Source: Tetrahymena elliotti 4EA
Taxonomy: Eukaryota; Ciliophora; Oligohymenophorea; Hymenostomatida; Tetrahymenidae
Direction: 5' to 3'
Assembly: GCA_000231825.2 (NCBI GenBank)
Contig: JH720361.1
Coordinates: 1-64,000, forward strand
Length of the DNA stretch: 64,000 bases
Part shown: positions 22,742-36,076 of the stretch, in pieces
Position numbering within the stretch: the first letter of the stretch is position 1
Layout of the letters: each line of letters starts with the position of its first letter
Position numbers and translations under genes: made by a program
The notes under the pieces: model-generated
Databases searched by the model: none
What the model was told of the DNA's origin: nothing
Seen by the model: only the letters and a program-made list of their open reading frames with translations

Positions 22742-25700
22742 TCATAAAGGAGGATTACTGCTGAAATTAGAATTAATTTCTTAGTGATTATTTACATTAT
22801 TATTGTTATTAGAATTATTATTGTTGTTGTTATTATTAGTTTTATTTAGCTACTGTTTTGAAGTAGAAGAAAGAAGATTTTCTTAATTATTGTTATTATT
22901 GCTTGGTATGTTATGATTTTCACGTTTAGAGTCTTTATATTTTTAGACAATATCCATGATAACTTCATGTATTTCAAGGAATAGCTCAGAATTTTCACTA
23001 TAAACACTCTGAGCTAGACTATTCAAGAATTAATTTTGGTTTATATTTATATCCCCAGTACATTTTAATGTTTAGAGTATACCCAAACAATTATAAATAA
23101 TATTTAAAAGATTTCCATAACCATTGGAATAATAATTTTCTTCCAGCTACTTTCTATAAGCTTCTCCTCTCTCTTTCATGAGCTTTTATTCTCCTTTAGT
23201 TATCATTGAGTTTACACTCTATTGAATTTTCTCCTTTTTTTATTTACAGATAATAGAATTTAATTGTTAATATTATAAAAATGACTAGTTAGTTTATAAT
23301 TATTTTATTCAGAGTTGATTTTTGGTTTAATCGATTACATCTGCATTTTTGTTTGAAATATTCCTGATTTCGTTAAGTATTCCTTGATCAACAGTGTTTT
23401 CTTCTAGCTCTCTTTCTATATAACTTAAAGGTACTTATAATATTTTGTTTAAGTTTTCTGCTATTTATTATTAACCTATTTTTTTTTATTTTTTAAATAT
23501 TTTTTTCTTCTTTTATTTTATTAATCAATTTAATTACTGTAATGGTTAAGCCCTCTTAGTCTGAATTTTGCAATCACGTGCTTTAAAGCATTATCAATTA
23601 AGTTTATTTAAATACCAGTCCAGCCATACTTTTAGTAAAAGGTTTCATCAAGAGGCTCATTTTTCTTTCTAATTGCATATTCATTGAATTCTTTTAGCTC
23701 ATTGATAAGAAGAGTCTTTCTATATTTTAGTTCAACAAATTTTAATGAATGAAAAAATTATCTAAAATTTACCTATCAAGTAATTTAATTAAGAAAGCCA
23801 TTGAAAAGTAATCTAAATCTTGTAAAATAGTTTATTAAGAGCTGTGCTTTTGTTCATTTTAATTTTGATATTAAGCACTGTTTTAGAATGCATTTTATCC
23901 CTTATTAAAATTTCCTTCATCTAATTATCCATCTAAAATTACTCTGCTTTTCTAATTCACAAAATCATCAGAGTTTCCTTAAATATTTGCAGTGTAATCT
24001 CTATTTTTTTATCAAAAATATTTTTAAAAATTTATTTAATTGATTCACGTTAATTAATTACATTGATAATTTTGTGTCAGGAATCCTCAACACACCTAAA
24101 TCATTTGTGAGGAATTTTACAATAACCATGTCTCCATTTGTAGTTAAAACTGAACCAGGATGAAAATGTTTGCAGTTTGGATGAATACCCATTACAACCT
24201 AGCCTACTCTAAAAGGTTAAATCCTCATGATCTCTTCTGATAAACTTTCCCTGATTTTAGATTTAAGCGCACGAACTTGCTAAATTTTATAAATAATTTG
24301 AGAATTAACTCAAGGTTAAATTAAATCAAAAAAACTGAATTTATAATTTTTAAAAGAAATTAAAATAAGTTCATACTTATGTTTAGAGGTATTCACGGAC
24401 AATTTTTCTATAAATTTCTAGCTTTTTAAGCTCCCCTTTGACAAATTCATTTGAGAATCTTCTAGGTTTTCCCATAGCTTTTCTGATAATATTCCACTCT
24501 ACTCTTGTTAATTTACCTACATTTTCAAGCCCAACTTTAGCAAGCATCTCCTTAAATTCATTAAATTAAAAGAAGGGCTTATCAATAGTGCTGTAAAAGA
24601 ACTCATGCTCTATCCATTATAAACTCTAGATTTGTAATTTAAATATTTTGTAAAATAATACCAATTTAATATATAAATAAATACCCTTTCGTTAATTTAC
24701 TCTTGAGAAGAGAGTTTTTTTGTTTACTTTTTAGGATTCTTTCCATTGCAATTCTTTGATATTTCTTCAATATAAGCTATTCTCTTCTCAAAATCATTAG
24801 GTAGATCAAAAAGGAATCTTCCTTTTGGCATTTTTGTCTTTCTTTTATTCACATATTAAAATGATGTAATGTTATTGCTAGCTATGCTATTTCCATTATT
24901 TAGACCTAAAATTTGTTATGCCTAAGAGTTAAATTGCTATTAATTGCCCTAATTCATGAGCTGAATCATCTATAACATAGAACCATTTGTCATGCTATCA
25001 CTTTAATCATTAACTCCCTTTTAAGCCTTTTATTTTTTTCTGTTGCTTTGAGGAGGGTTGATAGCAGTAGAAGCTGCCTTCTTGTTATTAATATCTTCCT
25101 ATTATAAATTTTAAAATTGTTAAAATTTCTACAATTTTCAGGATATTTTTAAATAAAAACAATATAATCTATTCTTTTACACTGCTTGAAGGTTAATTAG
25201 CTTAATTGACAAGTTTTTATTATGCATTTGCTGCCTCTATCTAGCTAGATAAAGATGGGGCTATATTTTACTACTATTATTATATTAACTATTTTTATTT
25301 TTTCTTGGCTTCTTCTTTCTGATTGAGTAACTGTTATTATTATATTTCTAAATTGTCATAATGATCAGCCATAATCATAGCTAAAATGTCACCTGTAACT
25401 TATTTGTTAAAGGTCAAGAAATTCTTATTCTATTTTTAAATGATTTTTGATTAATATAAAAGCTAGTTAGTATAAAAATTAAATAGGCCTCTGTCTCTAA
25501 ATTTGGAGGGAATAAAAACAATAAATAAAATAAAAGCATTCATCTTCAATTTTCGAGACGATTTTACTGTTTTACCTTGAGATAAACGCTGATGAGATTT
25601 ATTTTAGAACGCTCGTATCCATTTTATGAAAGAACTAGCTGCATTTCATCGAGCTTGTCGAACTCTGATTCCCTGTAATCTGTGTCATATTTTATTTAAA

Positions 25701-26087
25701 AGTTATTTAGAAACAATTAAGATTAGAAATCGCTAACTGCAATAAGCGCAATTAATTTTTGTTTAGGATTTTTTTCTTTCTTTATTCTTAATTTTTTGAG
25801 GGTTTTTGTTAGGAAATAGAACTCAATCTAAAAAAATACAGCTAAACAAAAAAAAACAAACAAATTTTGATAAGCAAAGCATGAATTACATTTCAAAAAT
25901 ATGTCTAACTCTTCAGGCTTCCATCTGGGACCCATATCAAACTTTTCTGTTTTTAAATAAAAAACATTTTATCCCATGAAATAAATAGATATCTTCGCTA
26001 AAGCTATCCTACTTGTCTCAATATTTTAAAATAAATAATATTACTTGTTTTATCAAGATCTTATATGATTTTCTTATAATCAGTCAT
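22742..26087 (-). CDS. LIN9: LIN9 / ALWAYS EARLY homologue (MuvB/DREAM complex subunit)
   Basis: Predicted nuclear core subunit of the MuvB/DREAM cell-cycle transcription complex. Several exons run on the minus strand. A Myb/SANT-like stretch comes first (EKFDMGPRWKPEELDIF near 25955-25900), then VTGDILAMIMADHYDNLE near 25400, matching the post-SANT region of plant ALY proteins. The DIRP domain is unmistakable at about 24620-24370 (EHEFFYSTIDKPFF, KLTRVEWNIIRKAMGKPRRF). A conserved tail follows near 24280-24060 (QPFRVGQVVMGIHPNCKHFH, LGVLRVPDTKL). The C-terminus has a helical LIN9-like segment (PLDETFYQKYGWTGIQINL) and a poly-Asn tract near 22790-22850. The stop is TGA at 22742-22744. The 5' end is uncertain: ATG 26087 is used here, but an open frame begins at ATG 26458 and may contribute an upstream exon. 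In Tetrahymena, DREAM-type complexes regulate mitotic and meiotic genes. Confidence 0.83.
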
Positions 26088-28026
26088 TTTAAATTGATTT
26101 TTCTACTTTAATCTACAAACTCACTTAGTTAATCTAACTTGCTAGATACTTGTTTGGCCTAAAGGACTTAATGTGCTGGTGCTAATAACAACTGCTTGAG
26201 ATTTATCTTTCGTTGTTTGAAGTTTTCTATCAATAAATAAATAATGCTAACTTCACTATAAAAAAAATCAAAAGGATTCAAAGAAAATATATATCTAAAT
26301 TAATTTGAGTGTTTTTTGTTTTCTTTGTTTTATTTTTTATGCCTTTTTGCTGTCTTTTATTTTTTTTACTCTGAATCAAAGTTAGGTATTTTGGCATAAT
26401 TTTTTGATAATTTAAAAATTTGAAATGCTTGCTTTATTATTTCCTGACCCTCAGTCATTTTCTTTCATTTTATTTTATTCATTAGAATTTGGCTAATTAA
26501 TGAATACCCATATCAGTTCTTTTATTCATTTATTATACATATATCCATCTATCTCAGATTCTGTATCTTCATTATCACTAAAAGAACAATTCTATTTATT
26601 TCTATTACTTCCAACAAACATTTTTGTTATTTTCAAATTTGATTATCTTCTTTTATTTCACTTAAATAAAATTTTGATAACTTTAATGGCTCTAAAATAA
26701 TATTTAAATCTTCAATATAGCATCATCTATTTGCTTAATACATTTTCTATTTTATTTATCAAAATAAAGTAATATTCCTATTAAAATAGCCAAATTCAAG
26801 AAATATAATTTACTAAGATAAAACTAAATAAAAAAGAATAATAATTGCAATAAAAGATGAGTCTATTTAATAAAAATAAAATATTAATCATTTAAAATAT
26901 AAAAAAAATTTAATTCTAATACATTCCATTAAATTTATCTATTTGAAGAAAAATTTAATCAAATATTAATGTATATTAAAACATCATTGTAAATTTTTTC
27001 TATTTCTTATCTTTAACTAATCAAATTTTTTCAGATTAAGTATTTTTTAATTAATCATAAATTAAATTCAAAAAAAAATCATATTTTTATTTTTACTAAA
27101 ATATTTTAGTTTTATATTTTATTCTAATGTCTATTTTATTAAGAAGATTGTTTTCTTCTTATTTTCAAAAATAATTATATAAAGATTTTTTTAATACTAT
27201 TTTCAGAGTTATCAGATTTTCAAATTCCTGATATCAACTTTTTAAGTTTCATACAAGAAAACTCAACAATTTAAACTTATAATTTGGATTTCATTTTATT
27301 TGCTTGTTTAAGTTTTATAATCATTTTAAAAATGAGTAGGTTAAACATTAAGCAGGTGAGTGCCCACTCCCTTTATTCAAACTTATTTTTAAAATTCATT
27401 TTACATTTTATAAATTTATATTGTTTTTGAGCAAATTTTCATCAATAAATAAATTTTAAGAAAGTAAATCAAAAGATAGTTTTTGAAATTAGTAAATAAA
27501 TAATTAATTAATTATTTAATAATTTTATTTTTATTAACAAATACCACACAAAAATATTTAATTTATGAGAATATAATATCACACTTAAGTTTTAGTATGA
27601 GAAATGATTATTTCCATAACTTATATTTATAGAGAGACTGAATTTGTATTTTTGTTTGATAAAGATCTGAAATAATTATTAGTAAGGATCAGATATAATA
27701 ACTGATATTAAAATATTTCATAATTTATACTTTTACATTGAATTTATATATTTAATTTGTAATCTTATTTTACTAAGCATTATCAAAATATTTTTAAACT
27801 TTTACTGGGTATTTAAGTTTTGCTTAAACTTAAAAATGGAACATTTATTTTTGATAAATGATTAGATAAGTTTTGAATTCGGTTTTATTAGTTTATTCCT
27901 TTTAAAAATTTTAAATTGATTAAGTTAAACATATTTTTAAGTGTTTATTATTATTGAAAATCTTATTAGTTTTATTATTTACAATTCTTTATTTTATTTT
28001 TTCATTATCTAAATAAGCTAATATGC
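26088..28026. other. Region upstream of LIN9, largely noncoding
   Basis: Nearly 2 kb of mainly A/T spacer between the LIN9 start and the WD40 gene's 3' end. The part 26088-26458 contains minus-strand coding-like segments (for example SQAVVISTSTLSPLGQTS) and could be 5' exons of LIN9. Beyond 26460 only short fragments appear, such as an acidic NEDTESEIDGYMYNK frame near 26540. No complete gene can be supported. Confidence 0.4.
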
Positions 28027-31000
28027 TCAATGATGAAGGGACTTTGTTCCTTTCCTTTAGTTAATGTTTGTTGTTAGATTCCCAAATAAAGGATTATATT
28101 GTGATGATTAAACTTATAGACCAAAATCTTCTTATGGTTGTCCTAGGTTTTTAAGTATTATCTTGTTTAAGGTGTTTTCTCTTCTAGAACTTGCAAGTCG
28201 TTTTGCTATTCTATCTATTGCAAATTTTTCTAATAGACTATATTTGTAGCCTTTCATTTATTATTTTGGCAAAGCTGTTATACAAACAAATTTTTGTTCA
28301 GGTGAGAGAGGTTGATACAGTTTTTAGGTTTCACTTGAAATATGCTATGACAGATCATCTTTTTTCAGTTCTAATTTTCTCTTATATGATTACTTATATT
28401 TTATTTCAGGTAATCTATTATTTTTAATTATTATTAAATTTATCAGAAGAAATAAAAAATATATTTTAAAGTTACTTTGAGCTAACTTGTGGTGAAGATG
28501 CTTCTGTAGAATAAAAGTGATTTGGAGAGTTCATCATTTTCAAATTTTGATTAGATATCTTATATCTAGGTTAAGTGAATGAAGTAGATGTTTATTCAAA
28601 TTCACTTGCCTCAGTATATTAATTTTCAGTATTATATCTTTACTTTTTCGAAGTTGTGTTGATTTTATATGAAGTAGCATCATAGGATGATGCTGGTGAT
28701 CTCTCACTTCTGATTGGAGAGCCATATATTTTGTTGAAATTAGATTAAAAAGTATCTGTAATAGTATTTTAGTGAGGGTTTAATGAATAAGCTTATCTCC
28801 TTTTAGGGTTATCTTCAACAAGCTAATTTAAAGGAATTTATATATTTTGTGCTTACTACTAAAATAAAGTGACATATTTTTCATCTTATTTTTGAATGTT
28901 TTGGTTATTTCCCAAATTAGTATTTGATTAAGGGAAAAACGTTGAAGTGGCTGTGTAAGATTAATCTTTAAAGTTTATAGATTTGTAAGGAGAAGGAGAA
29001 ATACTTTGTACATTTTAACCCAATTGCTAAGTAGTTTAACGTCTTATGTATATACTTTTGGCTGGTTTGCTTATCTTAGAGTTTGCTAAATCTGTATCTC
29101 CATAAAAGGAGTTAACATTTTAAAATGAAATACCTAAATTAAACTTCTTTGTTTTTTGATTATAGAATCCTTTTTATGAAGCTATGAATGTTTAAGAAGA
29201 ACCTTTATGGTCATCTTAAAAAAAGACAGTCTAATTATTCAGGAAATAATCTTCTATTTGTGCATATCCCTTTTTAGCATTTAGAGAATATTCCTCAGCA
29301 TTTTTCTAGCCAGATTCTATATCTCTAGCTATTTACTTAAATGTTAAAAGCGAAATTCTACCAGAATGAGAAAATACTAAATCAAGCTAATCATTAACGA
29401 ATGTTGCTCCACTTAATTTTTCATACAAGTTTATTTACAACAATATTATTTTTTTAAAGTTCCATATTTTAATTTTATTATCCTTGCTTGCTGTCAAGAT
29501 AAACTTCTTTTATAGATGAATATCGATAGTAACTATTTTTCGTTCATGTTCATTTGTGTTCTCATATTGTTTTATAATAAAATTTTTTTCTTCTTTTAGT
29601 GTAAACATTTTCATATCTCCTTGCATGGTTGTCAAAATTACTTTGTTTTCAAAGCACTTCATCATGTCAAAGTTTTAGCCTATAGTTATGCTCTTAATTA
29701 AATCTGCTGATTTATTTGTAAATCCAACCATTTTAAAGAACCCTTCCCTACTGAAACTTAATAAATATCTTTCAGTTGGATTGTGTTTGTATTTAACTAC
29801 ACCTAATTCTAATATCTCATCTCTGTGAAAAGTAAACCTTGTGTATATTTTATCAAATTTACCATTCATACTAACAAAAATGATGCTCCCTTTTTCACTC
29901 CCAAACGCAACTAATTTTAATTCATTTATCTTACTTTGATACTCTTCTAATGTTAAAATTTAATTTTCTTTGTCAAAACCCTATTAGATTTATTATTTTT
30001 AATTAATTGACTACTTTTTTAATTTAAATTAAAATTACGAAATTAGCTGCATCACCAATATCCATATCATATTTTGGTGGGATTATGTCTAGAAATTTCA
30101 TGGTTGTTATTTATTATGAAAAAGGTTTTGATTAAAAATCAAGGAATTGATTCGGATTAATTATTGTTTCTATAAAAAAGAGTGTATTTTCAGTACTTTT
30201 TTTATATTGGTATTTGCAAAATCCTCCTGTTTCTATGTGGATGAATAATATGTTGTCATCATAAGGACATGTGACTATATTGAGTATTTTTTTGCTTACT
30301 GGAGGAGGATATAAAACAGAAATAGGATTATTTGAGGGATTAATACTTAGTTTATAATCTTAAAGTAACTCACTATCTAAAGATAACCCAGAATTATTTT
30401 TAAGCGTCAGTTAAACACGTTTTAAAATTTAGTGATCACCTTCAGTAGAGTACGTTTTATCAATACCAATAACTTCAGAACTATGAGTGTAAAGAAAAGT
30501 AAGTGATCCCGTTACATATCCTGCTGATGTAACTTCCTCTTAAGTAGATAAGAAGAATGATGATGAAAGAAGAATAATCGAATTATAAATATTTGCAGCT
30601 CTAAAACTAAATAAAAACTAAAAAGTATCAATATTCCAGTATTTTAATGTATGATCCGATCCAGCTGAAACAACCATTTTGGGTTCTGTTGAATGTTTGC
30701 ATATTGTCAAAACCTATCTACTGTGAGCATCAAAAGTATGCATCAAGATTTTTCTATTTGTTCCATCCTACTCAACCTTCCACACTTTCATAGCTCCTCC
30801 ATAGTATCCTGCAATTAAATATTCATATTTTCCTAAATATATACAACAGTTAATATTTGTATCTTTGTTTCCAATTCCTTTGAGCATAAAAACAGCTTAA
30901 AGCTATTTATCAGTATTAAAAACACTAACATCATTAATATCCCAAGTGAGTAACTTATTTTCTTCAGCTTAAAAGCAGTAGCCCTATAGTTAAATAATTT

Positions 31001-32162
31001 TAATATTAATAAATTTCAATCAAAATATTTATTGATGTTGCTAAAGAAGCATCAATCAAGATTTTAAAGAAAATGAAAAATTATGGGAGAAAAAAAAGAA
31101 TGAATATGATTTCTTTGGTTTATTAAAAAGTTTTATGGTAAAATTTGGATGAAGTATTTAAAGTATATTTGTCCATGTGTTCATGTGTTGTAATTTAAAA
31201 TATTCTGAAAAATATGAATTAATTAATGAATGATTAGCAGAAATTATGAGAACATTTATAGAGCATTTAAAACCACATATTCAATATTTAGAGAGTAGAT
31301 TAAAAATTATTAATTATTATTGGTCTTTTGACAATATTAATTATTTAATTATCGTAATCAAACCTTACTTTGTTCCAACTCATAGGATCTTGAACTTCCA
31401 AATGTTGGACAACTTCACACTCAAATTCGACAAAAGATGAATATTTTTATGGTTTTAAGTTAGTTTTAAATTTCACTTAAACATAGTGACATTGCTCATT
31501 AGTAACACTGATAAAAGCACTTTTGTGTTCAATGAAATGCATAAACAATGCATACTTCACTTCAGATTAAAATTTAGCTGCAAATTCAAACTCATTTGCT
31601 CTTATAACATACATCCACCAATCATCTGATAATACAAAATAAACATTATAAGCTTTCACATAGCAAGCATTCTATACATGTCTTGACTTAGACAAATTTG
31701 AAAAATTTAGTCTCTTTTCTTCTTTCATCTTCTTCAAATTATACAAAATAAGATTTTTATGCCCATCATAAATTAAAACAGTCCCTTCATTTTCATTCCA
31801 ACAATAATGAGACATAGAATAATTGCTCCTTAAAATATCTTTTTAGATGCATCCTATATTGACTTATTTAAAATTCATTTACTATTTTCTTAATACTACG
31901 CTGAAGTAGAATCTTACTAAATTTAATTCTAATTCTTTTCTAACTGCAAAAAGTAAATATACAAATAATTTTTTCAAATCAAAATTTACACTCAACTAAA
32001 TTATTCAATCATAATACTACTTATCATTAACTTCTTTGATATTCAATAGTAATTAATATAAATTTTTACTTGCTTATACAAAGAAATATATTTCCATTGA
32101 AGCATAATTCACATATTAATTTTTATAAAATATTTTTTATCTATTATTTTCTCTTCAGCCAT
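28027..32162 (-). CDS. WD40-repeat protein, large, function unknown
   Basis: Multi-exon gene of roughly 1,000 residues on the minus strand. WD-type strands are clear: MVVSAGSDHTLKYWNIDTF, YLIAGYYGGAMKVWKVEQDG, KKFILTASKDNKIKIWNF and LTWDINDVSVFNTD. Two propellers are plausible. The C-terminal part is a Ser/Asn/Gln-rich tail (28500-29100) that splices at GTAACT into a last exon ending KGTKSLHH before TGA at 28027. An intron of about 380 bases joins MSWNK to GYCFQAEENK near 31000-31380. No catalytic or membrane motif is present. The first ATG (32162) gives an early TGA after 18 codons, so the exact 5' exon structure is unsettled. Large WD40 proteins of this type are common among ciliary and intraflagellar components, but nothing here proves that. 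Confidence 0.75.
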
Positions 32163-33582
32163 CTTTAAAACAATTTTTCATAAAAATAATTTAATTAAAA
32201 AATTATTTAATTTACTCAAACTAACTCTAATAATAATAATAAGACAAAATATTATCAAAAATTAAATTAATTTAAGAATGATTTTAATTAAATAATTTGC
32301 TTTTATTTGAATGCACTATACAACTCTTTTACTTTTGCTCCTTATAATCTATTTAAAAAAAATCAGGAAGGTTGCTAATTTTGAGCAGAGTTTATTACTA
32401 AATTTTTGTTTAGGAATGGTAATCGAAAATATTAAAAAAAAATAAGATTACTCAAAAAATTAATGTATTCTCAAATTATATCATTTATTAAGCCATTTTT
32501 CAGATATTTTTATGATTATTATTTCAAATAATAAATATATTTTTTTCAGTAAAGTTTTCCTTCAATACAAATAAAGATTTTTGTCCAATTCTTTTTTTGT
32601 ATTGTAAATTATTATTAAAACTAAGATAAATTAAATATAAACCATATTCAAAATTGTGTTTTATTAAATGAATAATATAGGAGATATCTTACCCAGAATA
32701 AAATTTACAAAAAATAAATATTTATTATAAAATTAACTTATTTTAGTTTAGTTAAATATAAAGAGTATCCTTGTCATCTTTTAACTTTTTTGCTCAAATA
32801 TTAATATTTCACAGATTGTAAAATTAGTAGTCTGAAATCCTCATAAATTTTTTTATAATAATTAGCAAAAAAGAATTAATAATATGACATTAAATACATA
32901 AAAAGTTAATGATTAAGAGTATTTTAATATATTGTTAAATAGTTTCATTTATTTATATGTTTGTTTACAACTGTTACTTCTTTTTAAGATAGGTTAGATA
33001 AAAGAAATTATAAGATATTTTAAATTGTGGCATTTTTTAGAATATTTTTTGGATAAAAAATGAAATCTTTTATTTTTACAAAAAATAAAAATAAAAAGAA
33101 ATTTAAATATAAAAATGTTATTAATTCTTAAAACATTTAGTAAATTCTTGATTTTTATTTAAATTGAAATTGAAAAAATGGAAAAAATCTTTTGTAAGTT
33201 AAGCTATGCAGCATTTAGCTTAAAGTCTTCGAGAAGTCAACAAAATATGTTTTTGAGTAAGTTAAGCAAATAATTAATAGAGAACTTGAGTTAAAATATG
33301 TTAGAAAGAAAAATAATTAGGTCAAAAGTGACCAAAATTATCAGTAAACAAAATAATTAATGAATAATGAAGTAAGCAAATTTATTACATTGATAAATTT
33401 ACAAATTCAAATTATTGATTTTGTGATCAAAAGCAAAATGGAATGTGAAATTTCTTAACTTTTGTATATAAATGATATTCTATTCCTACTTATTTATTTG
33501 TTATAATCATTTTTAGCTAATTTCAATTAATATTTATCACAAACATTATTTACTTATCCAAATTATTAGCTAAAACAATTTG
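32163..33582. other. Divergent intergenic region
   Basis: About 1.4 kb of A/T-rich sequence between the WD40 gene start (minus) and the carrier gene start (plus). A 60-codon frame starts at 33178 but has no recognisable feature and ends before the carrier ATG. Promoters of both neighbours are expected here. Confidence 0.5.
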
Positions 33583-34894
33583 ATGGATAGATCTTACGAA
33601 TATAAAATTTATTTATAGTCTGCCATTCTTGGTTCTTTTAGAGGATTAGCAGTCCTTCCATTAGAGCATCCTTTTGATGTTATTAAGACTAGAATGTAAA
33701 GTATAAATTAAAGATCTTCAATTATAAAAGTAAGATTTAACTTTAAAATTGCATTAAATAAATATGTTAAATGAAAATCTTTTCACATATCCTCTTAAAC
33801 TGAAACTAAATACTTAATTTTTCTTATAATTTAAATATAATAAAAGGTAACCTAAGATTTGTATAAAGATTTTGGATATAAAGGATTTTATTCTGGAGTC
33901 ATCCCTAATAGTTTAAGAGTTTTTATTAAATCATTTTATAGATGGCCAATGATGATTGCAATACCTCATTATTTAAAAAATTATATTCTACCTGAAAATA
34001 TTATGTAAAAATATGAGTCTTCTCACAAAATCGGAGCAGGCTTGACTATCGCCATTATTGAATCTTTTATAATTTGTCCTTTTGAACGACTTAAAGTGTA
34101 TTTGATGACTAAAAACAGTAGAAATATTAGTTTGAAACACTTTTTTAAAAATTCTGAAAACAAGTTTAGCGATCTTTTTTTGGGGTTAAAAGCTTAATTA
34201 ATAAAATAGATTATATCTTGGGTATCCTTTTTATATATTGATTTTAAAGTTAAATAATTTTCCAGAGCTAATTTCTCAGACAATGGAATTCATTTATCTA
34301 ATTTATAGTTGATGTCTTGTGCTGTTACAACTGGTATTCTTAACACACTTTGCAGTAACACATTTCCTTATTCTATCAATTAATAAATTAAATTCTTCTA
34401 CTTAAACTTCTTAATTACATCACAACATAAATAAAATTTGTCTAATCAATCAATCATTTTTAAGAATTTCTTTATTTCTTATAATTTTCTAGAATATTAT
34501 CCCCTTTAATTTTATATGACGTAATATTTACTTGAAATAAAATGGTTAAATAATTAAGAATAAATATGTCTTTTATTTCATAATTACAAATCTAAAAAAA
34601 TAAACTTGAATTTAATAAATAGAATCTAAAGAATAATCTTTTAACAAAATATTTTAAAATATAGCACATCCTATAGATAAGATCAAGACACTTTATTAAA
34701 TGCAATTAAATGATTAGTATAAATAAGCAACAATAACTGGTGTGTTCTAATAGGCGTATAAATAAAATGGTTTTGCTTCTTTGTATAATGGTTGGTAGGC
34801 TAGATTGCTGTAGTATGTTATATAATCTATTTTTACTTGTTCTTTGTTGGAGAGATTAGAAGAAAAATTAAATATGGCTAAAGCTCATTACTGA
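33583..34894 (+). CDS. Mitochondrial carrier family (SLC25-type) protein
   Basis: Predicted inner mitochondrial membrane transporter. Three exons, 33583-33729, 33847-34354 and 34665-34894, join in phase to give 294 residues, the standard carrier size. Each of the three repeats carries a carrier signature: PLEHPFDVIKTRMQ in repeat 1, PFERLKVYLM in repeat 2 and HPIDKIKTLYQ in repeat 3. The last is created exactly by splicing 34354 to 34665. Repeat 1 is followed by YKGFYSGVIPN and repeat 3 by NGFASLYNGWQARLLQY, the usual second half-motifs. The ATG is preceded at once by an in-frame TGA, which fixes the start. The substrate cannot be told from the visible residues. Repeat 2 is less regular than the others. 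Confidence 0.9.
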
Positions 34895-36076
34895 TAAATT
34901 TTAAAATAAGAATATACGTAAACTATATTCATAAATAAATATTCCCATATAAATTTAAAAAATAATTTCATTAGAATTAATGTGTATTAAATGAAGATCT
35001 TTCTTGATTCACTTGTTTTAAAACTAATCTATTTTTTGTTATCTATATATTAAAAGATTAGTCCATTCTTATTAATAGATAAATTAAAATTTTATTCACC
35101 AATTAAATATATTTATAATAATATTATTTAATAACATCAAAAAGCAATAAATATTGTTTTTCTATTTTACCTATTTTGTAAAAATAAATCCTCATATGTA
35201 TTAGAAATTCAACCCTCTTTTGCAATTGTTAAGCATAATTTAGATGAGAAAGTTAATTTTTAAGAAAGCAAATTTTTATTCAATTAAAAGTAGTAGTGTT
35301 TGTTTATTTTATTTAATCTTAATATAAATTCGAATTCAATACTTTGTGAGAGCTAAGGATATCATTAGAAAAGTAATATTAATTAATAAAATTTGGATTT
35401 AAGGGGAAGTGTATTCAATTAAAGAGAAGTAAGTATTTTTCTAAAACGATACAAAGATATCATTAAAGTAATTAAAAATATTTAGTCTAAAGAAATAAAG
35501 GATATTGTGAAATATTTTCTGTAATATCTGATCATTTTAAATCAAAGTGCTTATTAAGGAGATAAAGATCAATAAGTATGTGGTATGTCTGTTCTTTTTT
35601 GTATACATTTAGACTCTTTTTTTATTTTCTTATATTTAGATTATTTTAATGATAAGGTTTTTAATAGTTTAAAATGTTAGAAGAATTAATTAATTAATTT
35701 AGGTAAATAAATGATTAAAACCTTATTTGAAATGAAATGCTAATCATATTTATAAATTACTTTTATTTGCTTTAACTTAGTAGAAAATAATAGATTGTTA
35801 AGTTTGTAAAGAATTAATCTGGAAGTAAAATAACAATATAAAATGGCAAGATATGCAATATAAATTTTGTTTGATTAAATAATCAAATTAAAATTTGAAT
35901 GTTGTTTTTTTTTATAAATAAAAGTTCATAAGAATTATTCAAGTTACTTTGTTTTAGAAAAAAGAAAGGAATAGATAGATAGATTAAATCAAATAAAGAA
36001 AAAGAAGTAGGAGAATCAAACAAGAAATATTATTTAGATTTTAGAAATAGAGATAGTTTAGTAAAAATATAGATTA
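34895..36076. other. Intergenic spacer
   Basis: About 1.2 kb between two plus-strand genes, A/T-rich throughout, with no coding frame of protein-like composition and no repeat. It presumably holds the promoter of the membrane protein gene at 36077. Confidence 0.5.

Noticed and set aside
28191..28427. Plus-strand open frame of hydrophobic residues resembling a membrane protein
   Set aside because: It is the antisense shadow of the last exon of the minus-strand WD40 gene, which reads as a charged, protein-like sequence and joins in phase to the upstream exon.
33178..33363. 60-codon frame upstream of the mitochondrial carrier
   Set aside because: Open frames of this length are expected by chance when only TGA stops translation. 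It ends in TGA before the carrier start, which is fixed by its own upstream TGA.
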